The notes beneath the pieces were generated by a model that saw only the letters and a list, made by a program, of their open reading frames with translations, did not search any database and was not told where the DNA came from. This document shows positions 18,582 to 26,938 of a stretch of 64,000 nucleotides of DNA, piece after piece. Source of the stretch: Enterobacter sp. BIGb0383 (GTDB lineage Bacteria > Pseudomonadota > Gammaproteobacteria > Enterobacterales > Enterobacteriaceae); the NCBI RefSeq assembly GCF_003751845.1, contig NZ_RJKQ01000002.1, forward strand, positions 372,001 to 436,000, written 5' to 3'. Position 1 is the first letter of the stretch. The number at the start of each line of letters is the position of its first letter. Position numbers and translations under genes: made by a program.

Positions 18582-19742
18582 TTACAGTTTGCACAGACGT
18601 TCCGCCGCCGCCAGCAGGGTAGATTCCTGCTTGGCGAAGCACAGGCGTATCAGCTTATGCGGGAAAGTATCGGCGCAGAAGACAGACAGCGGTATTGCCG
18701 CCACGCCGGCTTCTTTGGTCAGCCACTCGCAGAAGCTAACATCATCGAGATCCGAAATCGCACTGTAGTCCGCCAGCAGGAAGTAGGTGCCTTCACAGGG
18801 CAGTATTTCCAGACGGCTGCCGCGCAGCGCGTTAATCAGTACATCGCGGCGAGCGCGATAGAAGTCCGGCAGTTCGCGATAGTGTTCCGGCTGAGCGCGC
18901 AGCATATCCGCCAGCGCCAGCTGGGCAGGCGTATTCACCGAGAACGTCAGATACTGGTGCACCTTGCGCAGCTCCGCGCTGAGCGCCGCTGGCGCCACGC
19001 AGTAACCCACCTTCCAGCCGGTCATATGGTAGGTTTTACCGAATGACGACACGGCAATTGCCCGTTCCCGCAGCTGAGGATGCGCCAGGACGCTGGCATG
19101 TCCCTCATCGGCAAAGCAAATATGCTCGTACACTTCATCGCTCAGAACATAGATCTCCTGCTCCGCAATGGCCTGCCAGAGCGCAGCGTAGTCCTCTTTG
19201 CGCCAGACGGTGGCAGAAGGGTTATGTGGCGTATTCAGAATAACCAGCCGGGTTCGCGGAGAGATCAGTCCTGCAAACGCCTGCCAGTCAACGCGAAAAT
19301 GCGGCGGCTGCAGCGCCACGCGCTTTAACACCCCACCGGAAAGCTCCACCGCTGGCGCATAGCTGTCGTAGCTTGGGTCGAAGCAGACAACCTCATCGCC
19401 CTGACGCACCAGCGCCGTAATCGCGGCATACAGCGCCTCAGTTGCCCCCGCGGTGACGGTGATATCCGTATTCACATCGGGACGATGGCCGTAGAGCGCC
19501 TCGGTTTTATCGGCAATGGCATCACGCAGCGCCTGAGCGCCGGTCATCGGCGCGTACTGGTTTGCACCCTGCGCCACATGGTGCGCCAGTCGTTCCTGCA
19601 GATAGCGCGGCCCGTCGAAATCAGGAAAACCCTGGGAGAGGTTAATCGCCTGATGTTCCTGTGCCAGGGCGCTCATGCGGGTAAAAATGGTGGTGCCAAG
19701 GTTGGGAAGTTTGCTTTGCGGAACGGGTGCGAGGTTGCTCAT
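18582..19742 (-). CDS. ybdL: Methionine transaminase YbdL (MtnE role)
   Basis: A 386-residue class I/II aminotransferase with PLP in the cytoplasm. E. coli YbdL prefers methionine, and the reverse reaction (amination of 4-methylthio-2-oxobutanoate) is the last step of the methionine salvage pathway. Signatures: NTPHNPSA substrate/PLP loop, SDEVYEH, and the PLP lysine in SSFGKTYHMTGWKVGY. It is divergent from mtnBCD with tandem MetJ-type boxes in the 129-bp gap, which strongly supports the salvage role. Confidence 0.93.
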   Translation of the reverse strand: MSNLAPVPQSKLPNLGTTIFTRMSALAQEHQAINLSQGFPDFDGPRYLQERLAHHVAQGANQYAPMTGAQALRDAIADKTEALYGHRPDVNTDITVTAGATEALYAAITALVRQGDEVVCFDPSYDSYAPAVELSGGVLKRVALQPPHFRVDWQAFAGLISPRTRLVILNTPHNPSATVWRKEDYAALWQAIAEQEIYVLSDEVYEHICFADEGHASVLAHPQLRERAIAVSSFGKTYHMTGWKVGYCVAPAALSAELRKVHQYLTFSVNTPAQLALADMLRAQPEHYRELPDFYRARRDVLINALRGSRLEILPCEGTYFLLADYSAISDLDDVSFCEWLTKEAGVAAIPLSVFCADTFPHKLIRLCFAKQESTLLAAAERLCKL

Positions 19743-19810
19743 GATGTGCGTGTCTGCCTGTAATACTTATGTTGAAGCCACTATAACACGATGTTAATAT
19801 TTGGCAATCA

Positions 19811-19834
19811 AGACGCTTAGACGTCTAAACGACA
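19811..19834. promoter_or_regulatory. Tandem MetJ boxes between ybdL and mtnB
   Basis: AGACGCTT (19811-19818), a perfect AGACGTCT (19819-19826) and AAACGACA (19827-19834) in direct 8-nt phase. MetJ binds two or more adjacent AGACGTCT-like boxes. The site can serve both divergent promoters. Confidence 0.8.
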
Positions 19835-19871
19835 CACCACGCGCCCTGCCCGCAGAGGTAAAAAGAAGGCT

Positions 19872-20486
19872 ATGACAGACAACCTGCAACTCACTCCCCT
19901 CGTCGAGGCCTGTCACTGGATAGGCAGTAAAGGCTGGGCTCCGGCCACCGGCGGCAATATGTCGGTGCGTGAAAACGACCGCTGGTGCTGGCTCAGCGAA
20001 TCCGGCAAGGATAAAGGCACGCTCACCACCGCCGACTTCCTGCAGGTAGAGATCGCCACCAACAGCGTCCCATCCGGACGCAAACCCTCTGCCGAAACCG
20101 GTCTGCATACGCTGATTTATCGCCTCTATCCGCAGGCTAACGCGGTGCTGCACGTGCATACGGTTAACGCCACGGTGCTGTCGCGCATCGAGAAATCGGC
20201 CACGCTGGCCCTCAACGGCTATGAGATGCAGAAATCCCTTAGCGGACAGACCAGCCACCTTGATACACTCAATATTCCCCTGTTCGATAATGACCAGGAT
20301 ATTGATGCCCTCGCCCGTCGCATAGAAGATCGGGCGCAGACACATCCGCTGGATTACGGGTTTCTGCTGCGCGGCCACGGCCTCACCTGCTGGGGCCGCA
20401 GCGTCGCCGAAGCGCGCCGTCATCTGGAAGGGCTGGAATTCTTATTCGAATGCGAGCTACGCCTGCGCCAACTGGAGAAGCTATGA
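19872..20486 (+). CDS. mtnB: Methylthioribulose-1-phosphate dehydratase MtnB
   Basis: A 204-residue class II aldolase/adducin-family enzyme. It dehydrates 5-methylthioribulose-1-phosphate to 2,3-diketo-5-methylthiopentyl-1-phosphate in methionine salvage. The zinc site is visible as HVHT (about residues 94-97), and the C-terminal RGHGLTCWG carries the third histidine. [10 protein letters not shown] at about 30-39 is also the family form. First gene of mtnBCD; its stop overlaps mtnC by 4 nt. Confidence 0.95.
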   Translation: MTDNLQLTPLVEACHWIGSKGWAPATGGNMSVRENDRWCWLSESGKDKGTLTTADFLQVEIATNSVPSGRKPSAETGLHTLIYRLYPQANAVLHVHTVNATVLSRIEKSATLALNGYEMQKSLSGQTSHLDTLNIPLFDNDQDIDALARRIEDRAQTHPLDYGFLLRGHGLTCWGRSVAEARRHLEGLEFLFECELRLRQLEKL

Positions 20487-21172
20487 TCCGCGCGATCGTT
20501 ACCGATATTGAAGGCACCACCAGCGATATTCGCTTTGTGCACAACGTTCTGTTTCCGTACGCCCGCGAGCGGCTGGCCGCGTTTGTGACCTCCCAGCAGT
20601 TTGCCGAGCCGGTCACCTCGATCCTCGATAACCTGCGCGGTGAAATCGATAACCCCGAGGCGACCACGCCGGAGCTTATCGACACTCTGTTTGCCTTTAT
20701 GGATGAAGACCGTAAATCCACCGCGTTAAAAGCGCTGCAGGGCATTATCTGGCAGGAAGGCTACGTTAACGGCGACTTTACCGGCCACCTCTACCCGGAC
20801 GTGCTGCCTTCCCTTGAAAAATGGAAGTCGCAGGGCCTTGATCTCTATGTTTATTCTTCTGGCTCCGTTGCAGCGCAGAAACTGTTATTTGGCTACAGCG
20901 ACGAAGGTGATATTACTCATCTGTTCAGCGGCTACTTTGATACCCATATCGGGGCCAAGCGCGAAGCGCAGTCCTATGTGAATATTGCCGCCCAGTTATC
21001 GCTGCCGCCCGCCTCGGTGCTATTCCTGTCGGATATCCACCAGGAACTGGACGCCGCTGAACAGGCAGGCTTGCGTACTGTTCAGCTGATTCGCGGCGAT
21101 AACGATGCCGCCAGCCACCACCATCAGGTTCATCGTTTTGATCACATTAACCCGGAGCAGATCCCCTCATGA
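20483..21172 (+). CDS. mtnC: Enolase-phosphatase MtnC (E1)
   Basis: A 229-residue HAD-superfamily bifunctional enzyme that enolises and then dephosphorylates the diketo intermediate to acireductone. HAD motif I appears as [11 protein letters not shown], motif II as YSSGSV and motif IV as [12 protein letters not shown] set the start at 20483 ([11 protein letters not shown]), overlapping the mtnB stop as ATGA; an upstream in-frame ATG lies inside mtnB. Translational coupling is likely. Confidence 0.95.
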   Translation: MIRAIVTDIEGTTSDIRFVHNVLFPYARERLAAFVTSQQFAEPVTSILDNLRGEIDNPEATTPELIDTLFAFMDEDRKSTALKALQGIIWQEGYVNGDFTGHLYPDVLPSLEKWKSQGLDLYVYSSGSVAAQKLLFGYSDEGDITHLFSGYFDTHIGAKREAQSYVNIAAQLSLPPASVLFLSDIHQELDAAEQAGLRTVQLIRGDNDAASHHHQVHRFDHINPEQIPS

Positions 21173-21711
21173 GCGCCCTGACTATTTTCTCCGTAAACGA
21201 CGCCAGCACCTCAACGTGGCACAGCACCGACGCCGGTGAGATCCAGCAGCAGCTCAACGGCAAAGGCGTGCGCTTCGAACGCTGGCAGGCCGACCGCGAT
21301 CTCGGCGCTAATCCGGCCCCTGAAACGGTGATAAACGCTTACCAGCACGCCATCGACCGTCTGGTGGAAGAGAAAGGCTACCAGAGCTGGGACGTCATCA
21401 GCCTGCGCGCCGACAACCCGAACAAGGACGAGCTGCGCGCGAAGTTCCTGAACGAACATACCCACGGCGAAGATGAAGTGCGTTTCTTTGTTGAGGGCGC
21501 AGGGCTGTTCTGCCTGCATATCGGCGACGAAGTGTTCCAGGTCCTGTGCGAGAAGAACGACCTGATCTCCGTCCCGGCCGGTACGCCGCACTGGTTTGAT
21601 ATGGGCTCAGAGCCGAACTTTACGGCGATCCGTATCTTCGATAACCCGGAAGGCTGGATTGCGCAGTTTACCGGGGATGCGATTGCGGATAAGTATCCGC
21701 GGCTGGCGTAA
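21169..21711 (+). CDS. mtnD: Acireductone dioxygenase MtnD
   Basis: A 180-residue cupin dioxygenase. With Fe(II) it yields 4-methylthio-2-oxobutanoate plus formate, the productive salvage product; with Ni(II) it gives an off-pathway CO-producing reaction. The metal ligands lie in [15 protein letters not shown] (two His and one Glu), and the last His in [12 protein letters not shown]. It overlaps mtnC by 4 nt and is followed by a terminator, so it is the last gene of the operon. Confidence 0.96.
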   Translation: MSALTIFSVNDASTSTWHSTDAGEIQQQLNGKGVRFERWQADRDLGANPAPETVINAYQHAIDRLVEEKGYQSWDVISLRADNPNKDELRAKFLNEHTHGEDEVRFFVEGAGLFCLHIGDEVFQVLCEKNDLISVPAGTPHWFDMGSEPNFTAIRIFDNPEGWIAQFTGDAIADKYPRLA

Positions 21712-21723
21712 GGTTTTGATGTT

Positions 21724-21747
21724 TAAGGGGCGTAAGCCCCTTTGTTT
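21724..21747 (+). terminator. Intrinsic terminator after mtnBCD
   Basis: Stem AAGGGGC / GCCCCTT with a 4-nt loop followed by TTGTTTC. Confidence 0.8.
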
Positions 21748-21851
21748 CTGGTATTGAGTATTTCTCCCGCAGAGTTTTTCATCCCGCTCCCCTCTTCCCC
21801 TTAATCTTTGCTACCATCCCGGCACAACGGATTTACACGTCAGGAGACAGA

Positions 21852-22136
21852 ATGCTTAAAGTGATTGCCGAAGATTTTATCAGGCCAGAAGCGATTGAAA
21901 TCGTTACTCCACTATATCGGGAACTGGTTTCGGCTACCCGACAGGAGCCGCTTTGCATCGCCTACGATTTGTATATTGATGAGAAAGATCCCGGTCATTT
22001 TATCTTTATCGAAGAGTGGCCTGACCGGGCGGCGCTGGATGCCCACTGCGCCAGCGAGCACTTCAGACGCCTGGTGCCTTTAATTGACCAGCACAAACGC
22101 CAGGACGCGACCTATATTCTGATGAACGCGTTTTAA
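21852..22136 (+). CDS. Antibiotic-biosynthesis-monooxygenase (ABM) domain protein
   Basis: A 94-residue single ABM domain with the dimeric ferredoxin-like fold of YgiN-type quinol monooxygenases. The C-terminal half shows the usual LYIDEKDPGHFIFIEEWPD and HCASEHF pattern. The substrate is unknown. SD AGGAGA precedes the ATG. It opens the accessory block after mtnBCD and is convergent with an MFS pump. Confidence 0.75.
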   Translation: MLKVIAEDFIRPEAIEIVTPLYRELVSATRQEPLCIAYDLYIDEKDPGHFIFIEEWPDRAALDAHCASEHFRRLVPLIDQHKRQDATYILMNAF

Positions 22137-22160
22137 GCCTTCTCTGGCGGAGAGCGTTAA

Positions 22161-23381
22161 TCAACGCCCCGCCAGGCGCACAATGGCAATCCCACAGACG
22201 ACTGCACCTGCTGCCACGAGGAACGTCAGCCGCATCCCGGCTTCGATCGCTGAACCCGTCGCATGGGCAATATCTTCCGTCCCCGCACCGAAGGCAAAGA
22301 GCGCGCCCATGACCGATGCCCCGGCAATCAGGCCAATATTGCGCGACAGATTAAGCAGGCCGGATACCGTTCCCTGGCGCTCCTTAGGGACATCAGCCAA
22401 AACGCCGGTGTTATTCGCCGTCTGGAAAAGTTGATAGCCCGGCGTCAGCACCATCACCGAGAGCACGTATCCGGCAGCGCCAATGGCATTCGGCACAAAA
22501 GCGAGCATAATCGCTCCAGTTGCCAGCAGAAACAGCCCCAGACTCAGCACCCGACGGCTTCCCCAGGCATCAACCAGCCGCCCGGAAGGGATACCGCAGA
22601 AGATGGCGATCCCCGGCCCGGTCGCCATCACCAGACCCACGGTTTGAGCATCCAGCCCCAGCCCGATTCCCAGATAAAAAGGGCCAACCACCAGCGTCGT
22701 CATAACAATACCCGCCACCAGCACGTTAACGATCAGACCCGGGGCCAGATGTCGGTCGAGGACTGACCACAAGCCAGGCGGCTTACCCGTTCGTTTACCC
22801 GGTTCAGTGGGCAGCGCGACAAGGATCAACATCAACGCGATACAGGCCAGCGGGCACAGCACCCAGAAAATACTGCGCCACCCCAGTTCCGCTAACAGCA
22901 GCCCGCCAAGCGTGGGGCCAAGCGCCGTCCCCAGCGCTGAGGTCATGCCCAGTAATCCCATCGCCCTACCCATTCGTTCCTGCGGCGTGGTCTGGCGCAT
23001 CAGCGCCATCGCAAGCGTCATCAGAAAAGCCGCGCCAATTCCCTGCAAGGCCCGGGCGGCAACCAGCCACCACAGGCCGGATGCCAGGCTGCACAGCACG
23101 GACGCGACCGCAAAAAGAATAAGCCCCCCAATTAACGCAGGCTTCAGTCCCCACCGGTCACCGAGACGGCCTGCGATCAGCACCGCCACAGTGAGTGCCA
23201 CCAGATAGCCCACCACCACCGCCTGCACCTGCGTAAAGGACGCAGAGAAGACTTCCGCCAGCGTGGGCAAGGCGATATTGGCAATGCTGGTACCCAGTGC
23301 CGCCAGCAGCATCGATAACGCCAGGGCCAGGGCGATCCCCGTTTGTCTCTTTACCTGAAGAGTTGATTCCGTCTGCTCCAT
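22161..23381 (-). CDS. MFS drug-type efflux transporter
   Basis: A 406-residue major facilitator with about 12 hydrophobic helices. Motif A-like GRLGDRWGLKPA follows helix 2, and GIGAAFLMTLAMAL matches the antiporter motif region, both typical of drug:H+ antiporters. The substrate is unknown. I set the start at 23381 (MEQTEST) because AGGAG lies 9 nt upstream; the longer frame runs through the promoter. It is divergent from a MerR regulator and its promoter has the 19-bp spacer of MerR-activated genes, so it is probably induced by a ligand of that regulator. Confidence 0.85.
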   Translation of the reverse strand: MEQTESTLQVKRQTGIALALALSMLLAALGTSIANIALPTLAEVFSASFTQVQAVVVGYLVALTVAVLIAGRLGDRWGLKPALIGGLILFAVASVLCSLASGLWWLVAARALQGIGAAFLMTLAMALMRQTTPQERMGRAMGLLGMTSALGTALGPTLGGLLLAELGWRSIFWVLCPLACIALMLILVALPTEPGKRTGKPPGLWSVLDRHLAPGLIVNVLVAGIVMTTLVVGPFYLGIGLGLDAQTVGLVMATGPGIAIFCGIPSGRLVDAWGSRRVLSLGLFLLATGAIMLAFVPNAIGAAGYVLSVMVLTPGYQLFQTANNTGVLADVPKERQGTVSGLLNLSRNIGLIAGASVMGALFAFGAGTEDIAHATGSAIEAGMRLTFLVAAGAVVCGIAIVRLAGR

Positions 23382-23418
23382 TGTCGTGCTCCTCTTGCCG
23401 AAAGTTCTGTTCCGGCGC

Positions 23419-23449
23419 ATCCTACGACTTAAAGTCGAGTTGAGGTCAA
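23419..23449 (-). promoter_or_regulatory. MerR-type promoter with 19-bp spacer for the MFS gene
   Basis: On the minus strand TTGACC (-35) and TAGGAT (-10) are separated by 19 bp. A dyad (GACTTAAA...TTGAGGTC, 23426-23447) spans most of the spacer. Overlong spacers with a central dyad are the hallmark of promoters that MerR-family proteins untwist. It also lies just before the regulator start, allowing autoregulation. Confidence 0.75.
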
Positions 23450-23451
23450 GC

Positions 23452-23907
23452 ATGAAATTTTTAGATATCGGAGAGGTCGCGGAAAAGAGCGGCATAAAGC
23501 CTTCGGCCCTGCGCTATTACGAAAAGGTCGGGCTGATCGCCTCAACACAGCGCCACGGCCTGCGCAGACAGTTTCCCCATGAGGTGCTGCTACAGCTCAG
23601 GCTGATCGCCATGGGAAAAGCCGCCGGCTTTTCACTGGAAGAGATTGCCGGGATGTTCGGCATCAACGGCGCGCCGGACCTGCCGCGCGGGGAACTGCAT
23701 CAAAAAGCCGACGAGATTGACCAGCAAATCCAGAAGCTGACATCCCTGCGCGATACGCTGCGCCACGTCGCCGACTGTCCTGCGCCGTCGCATATGGAGT
23801 GTCCGACGTTTAAACGGCTGGTTGAGATGGCGGGGAAAAACGGCGCCAGGCTGGCGAAGAGGAAAGTTTCGGGCGGTAAGGTGGTGAAGCCCAAAACCGT
23901 GGATTAA
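23452..23907 (+). CDS. MerR-family transcriptional regulator
   Basis: A 151-residue regulator. The N-terminal winged helix (MKFLDIGEVAEKSGIKPSAL, RYYEKVGLI) is followed by a dimerisation helix at about 80-115 and a short C-terminal ligand region with Cys in ADCPAPSHMECP. The pair of Cys residues might bind metal or sense redox, but the rest of the protein does not match a known metal sensor. It very likely controls the divergent MFS gene. The start at 23452 removes an upstream extension that lies in the promoter. Confidence 0.85.
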   Translation: MKFLDIGEVAEKSGIKPSALRYYEKVGLIASTQRHGLRRQFPHEVLLQLRLIAMGKAAGFSLEEIAGMFGINGAPDLPRGELHQKADEIDQQIQKLTSLRDTLRHVADCPAPSHMECPTFKRLVEMAGKNGARLAKRKVSGGKVVKPKTVD

Positions 23908-23910
23908 CCG

Positions 23911-23938
23911 AAAACAAAAAGGCTCCTTTCGGAGCCCT
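23911..23938. terminator. Terminator after the MerR gene
   Basis: Stem GGCTCC / GGAGCC with the loop TTTC, preceded by AAAACAAAAA. The A-tract means it could also end transcription from the minus strand. Confidence 0.65.
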
Positions 23939-23960
23939 TCATGAATAAACACCAAAAATA

Positions 23961-24134
23961 TTATATGGGACGGGTTGTTTCAGGTTTTTTTAGCGGCCCG
24001 ATAAGTTCCACAAACTTCTCTGTCCGACACACGCTGGCAAGCTTATTACCGTCAATGGTTGCCCAAAAATCAATGGCCGACTTTGCAGCCGCTGCGGCTT
24101 TATCCCTGTCCACTTTTTTGCTTTGCTTGATCAT
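23961..24134 (-). CDS. 57-residue protein of unknown function
   Basis: A small basic cytoplasmic protein with an Ala/Lys/Asp-rich start (SKKVDRDKAAAAAKSAIDF). It is supported by an excellent SD, AAGGAGG, 5 nt before the ATG at 24134. It lies about 90 nt downstream of the GNAT-like gene on the same strand, so the two may be cotranscribed. I recognise no family. Possible roles include a small partner of the acetyltransferase-like protein, but nothing in the sequence proves this. Confidence 0.6.
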   Translation of the reverse strand: MIKQSKKVDRDKAAAAAKSAIDFWATIDGNKLASVCRTEKFVELIGPLKKPETTRPI

Positions 24135-24225
24135 CACGCCTCCTTTGTGACTTTCCGGTGGTGCACCCAATCCTACATCTCATTTGAGTATAAAACAAAC
24201 AGCCCTCTTTGCTTTTGAGGACGTG

Positions 24226-24786
24226 CTACGCACTATTGATTATCTTTAGACGGATGTAATACAGGATATCTTCCACTTCAGCTGAAACCTTGCTGTAATC
24301 GTACCATACAGGAGCGAATCCATAGGTGCGGTACCAGGGTAAAGCCTCAGGTAAGGGGTCCTGGATATAAACGTAATTAAGTCCAGAAATCTGGCAGAAC
24401 GTTGTTGCATAGATCAACGCAATAAGCGCCACTTTCCCCGTCAGCGCACTCTCTCTGTCCACGATAAAATTTTCCATCATACAAACAGAGAACATTTCTC
24501 TTCGCGCATCATGTTTACAAATAATCGCCGCATGTAAAGCCCCTGCTTTGCCATGATCAATATCCCTGAGAGCGATTTTGCTAATACTGTCGTTCGCGCT
24601 TTCTCTGTAAAACGCTATCGCCCACGCCCAGTTGAGCCTGGCACGCAGTGAACCCGCAGTAAGACGTGCTTCGTCTATATCGCTAAGAACAGTGACGATA
24701 ATAGTGTCCCAACCCAAACCATCAACTATCTGTTGCGTTGTAATAAGACACAGGGAATGTATTTCTTTAAATGAAATCTCACTCAT
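24226..24786 (-). CDS. GNAT-like protein of unknown function
   Basis: A 186-residue cytoplasmic protein. The C-terminal third has the feel of a GNAT acetyltransferase: a beta strand LNYVYIQDP and WYRTYGFAPVWYDY, which resembles the closing YxxxGF motif. The canonical acetyl-CoA loop Q/RxxGxG/A is not clear. GC content is lower than in flanking core genes. The start at 24786 has the SD AAGGAAGG. Function unknown; assignment to GNAT is tentative. Confidence 0.5.
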   Translation of the reverse strand: MSEISFKEIHSLCLITTQQIVDGLGWDTIIVTVLSDIDEARLTAGSLRARLNWAWAIAFYRESANDSISKIALRDIDHGKAGALHAAIICKHDARREMFSVCMMENFIVDRESALTGKVALIALIYATTFCQISGLNYVYIQDPLPEALPWYRTYGFAPVWYDYSKVSAEVEDILYYIRLKIINSA

Positions 24787-24945
24787 CCAGACCCGCCTTC
24801 CTTTGCAAATATCCTTCGCCAGAACCCGTTAAAGGCTAACGCGACGAATTATGCTGGCTTTGCAGGCAGGATATAACCCTGATAACTGTTCCAATTTAAG
24901 AAATGCGTATCTCCTTCCGACACTGACTCTTGTGTTACACAACCC

Positions 24946-25278
24946 TCACTCTTTTTTCAGACACCGAAGCTTCCCCATCGTCAAAACGGCAGGCAGCAAA
25001 ACCGTCACCAGAAACAGGGCAATGGAAACATGTTGCTCATCCGCATCAGCCCGCCAGTTGCCGAGCAGTGCAGAGAGCAGAAAAAACGCCAGACCTGAGG
25101 CGATCATCGCGATCCCCCAGAAGCGATTCGCCTGATACCAGACCGTTTTATTGCTCAACGTGAATGCAGTCCGGACACCGTACAGATGGTTAGGCTTGAT
25201 CTTCTGCATCACCAGCGGGAGGGCGATAGCCATCAATATCAGATGACCAAAGCAAAGAGAGATAAAAGTCGAATCCAT
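24946..25278 (-). CDS. SdpI-family membrane protein
   Basis: A 110-residue inner-membrane protein with three predicted helices (about 5-25, 52-70 and 83-101). The central segment NHLYGVRTAFTLSNKTVWYQ followed by AN-RFWG is the SdpI-family signature (G-RT-T-N-W). The Bacillus SdpI founder gives immunity to the SdpC toxin, but most proteobacterial members are uncharacterised, so I do not infer immunity. SD AAGGAA. It stands alone, divergent from the nucleotidyltransferase gene. Confidence 0.75.
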   Translation of the reverse strand: MDSTFISLCFGHLILMAIALPLVMQKIKPNHLYGVRTAFTLSNKTVWYQANRFWGIAMIASGLAFFLLSALLGNWRADADEQHVSIALFLVTVLLPAVLTMGKLRCLKKE

Positions 25279-25370
25279 CGTTATTCCTTGTTTTTGCTAT
25301 CGCATTCGCAGCTGCAATGATCATCGGTTACCCTGTGCATTCAATCTTACGCCCTGTTCACGAGGTTTTA

Positions 25371-26171
25371 ATGGCTCTGGATCAAAACGGATTTATTGCA
25401 ACGCCGCCCGCCGGTCCTTTGCAAAACACCTTTCAGCCGGTGGTAAATGCCCTGATAAACCAACTGACGCAAAGCCAGACTTTTCTGGTCCACAGTATCT
25501 ACGTCTATGGTAGTGTCGCGCAGGGCAGCGCCGTTGCCGGACGCTCTGACCTTGATATCAGTCTGATTCTTACTCGCCCGCCGACAGAAGATGAGCAACA
25601 GGCACTCAAGGCTTTACGTATCAACCTTGCCCTCGCCCATCCTGTTATCAGCAAAATCGACTTTGATATCGGGACGCTGGCGGGGGTACAAAACCCTGAT
25701 AATCACAACAGTTGGGGCTACTGGCTGAAGCATCACTGCCGGTGCATTTACGGAGAGGATTTACGTGCTGATTTCCCACTTTTTCGTCCGTCGCGTGCGG
25801 TTGCCGTTGCTGTCAACGGCGATATGGTGTCAGTCCTGAACCGTTTTATCAGACAGCTACGCGAACTTGCTCCCGGGCCTGAACGGCTGTTTACCCAGCG
25901 TGCCGCAGCCAGAAAACTGGTGCGTTCAACGAATATGCTGCGAACGGATAGCGACGCCGACTGGCCCGATACCCTGGAGGAAAATGCCGCCCGTTTTGTC
26001 ACACGCTATCCAGAACAGAGCGATGAGATGGGGTATCTGCTTACCGAGAGCCACAGCCCGACAGATACTCCTGAGCACTTTATTCAGCGGGCGGAAAGTT
26101 TTATGGCGTGGCTTCAGGATTGCGTGGCGATGGAGATATCCCGTTTATCCCCAGAAAGGGATAAACAATAA
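25371..26171 (+). CDS. Nucleotidyltransferase-domain protein
   Basis: A 266-residue cytoplasmic protein with a DNA-polymerase-beta-type nucleotidyltransferase domain. The core YGSVAQGSAVAGRSDLDISL gives the GS motif and paired Asp (DxD), and KIDFDIGT supplies a third acidic residue, so the active site looks complete. The C-terminal half is helical and may select the substrate, as in aminoglycoside nucleotidyltransferases or MNT antitoxins. No HEPN partner gene is next to it. I prefer ATG 25371 (GAGG 6 nt upstream) over 25317. The target is unknown. Confidence 0.75.
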   Translation: MALDQNGFIATPPAGPLQNTFQPVVNALINQLTQSQTFLVHSIYVYGSVAQGSAVAGRSDLDISLILTRPPTEDEQQALKALRINLALAHPVISKIDFDIGTLAGVQNPDNHNSWGYWLKHHCRCIYGEDLRADFPLFRPSRAVAVAVNGDMVSVLNRFIRQLRELAPGPERLFTQRAAARKLVRSTNMLRTDSDADWPDTLEENAARFVTRYPEQSDEMGYLLTESHSPTDTPEHFIQRAESFMAWLQDCVAMEISRLSPERDKQ

Positions 26172-26193
26172 AATATCCCCACTCGGGGATATT
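26172..26193. terminator. Terminator between the nucleotidyltransferase gene and the unknown gene
   Basis: Perfect stem AATATCCCC / GGGGATATT with a 4-nt loop. On the minus strand it continues as TTTATTG, so it mainly serves the minus-strand gene. Confidence 0.6.
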
Positions 26194-26201
26194 CGACTTC
26201 G

Positions 26202-26762
26202 TTATGGTTTTATAAATGTCCCGTCGTTCAGCGAAAGCCTGAACGGTTCCCATCCGCCCGGTGGGTCCCAGTCACCTCTACCATAAATCACCCCGTCAGC
26301 CACCTCACTGATAAGTACACCATCGACGGCGCACATCGGAGATTGCCAGATAATACTCCCGTGGATATCAACCAAGAAGACATACTCAAATGTGGCTGCC
26401 AGGAATGTGTCACTCAGCACACCCGCATTCACATCCGGCAATGGATAGAGGTCTCCCACATAATCGTTAAGATAAACAGTGCGTATCTGCTGACTTGCAA
26501 TGTCTAAAATATGCACATGCTGCCCGAATAAAATAGCAATGTGGTGTTCATTTAGCAGAAGTTCACTGAAACACTGTTCAAGCAGGTAACCCTCTTTATC
26601 TGAATCAACAAAGATATGCACAAGCAAAACGGGCTGGTTATCTCTGCAAACCATTACTTTACGACGAAGCGCACCACGCAGCCCAAAGGGATTATGTTCC
26701 TTTTCCGGTACGTATTCCTCTGGAGAAAATTCTTTATCAAGAAAGTACGCGCTGAATTCCAT
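26202..26762 (-). CDS. Unknown protein, immunity-like in character
   Basis: A 186-residue soluble protein without signal peptide or membrane helix. It is rich in beta-strand-like segments with aromatic and acidic residues (LLVHIFVDSD, LFGQHVHILD, YVFLVDIHGSIIW), ending GRGDWDPPGGWEPF. That style is common among small beta-propeller or immunity-type proteins of toxin cassettes, but I recognise no specific family. The start at 26762 has GGTGGG upstream. It begins about 90 bp after the broken hipA and has replaced the rest of that gene. Confidence 0.6.
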   Translation of the reverse strand: MEFSAYFLDKEFSPEEYVPEKEHNPFGLRGALRRKVMVCRDNQPVLLVHIFVDSDKEGYLLEQCFSELLLNEHHIAILFGQHVHILDIASQQIRTVYLNDYVGDLYPLPDVNAGVLSDTFLAATFEYVFLVDIHGSIIWQSPMCAVDGVLISEVADGVIYGRGDWDPPGGWEPFRLSLNDGTFIKP

Positions 26763-26854
26763 TGTTACCCACCTGTATTGCAATCCATCAAAGGCTTTTC
26801 AATAACCGCTTATGCATATTCGAACATATCGCCCCGGCAACAGGCTTTGAGAAA

Positions 26855-26938
26855 TCATCGGAAAGTGTGCGCGCCGTTGGTTTTCTTTGTGAGTTCGCCG
26901 ACACGCTCACTGTTCATCCAGGCCACAAGCTTTGCCAT
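26855..26938 (-). pseudogene. hipA: Truncated hipA (first 27 codons)
   Basis: Directly after hipB, in the classical TAATG one-base overlap, a frame of 27 codons reads MAKLVAWMNSERVGELTKK and on to GAHTFR before a TGA. It closely follows the start of E. coli HipA (MPKLVTWMNNQRVGELTK, NGAHTF). The kinase body is gone and sequence after the stop does not resemble HipA in any frame I read. HipA normally phosphorylates glutamyl-tRNA synthetase to cause persistence, so this remnant cannot be toxic. Confidence 0.85.

Noticed and set aside
26762-26854. Further hipA fragments beyond the 27-codon stub
   Set aside because: I read all three frames and found nothing resembling later HipA sequence.
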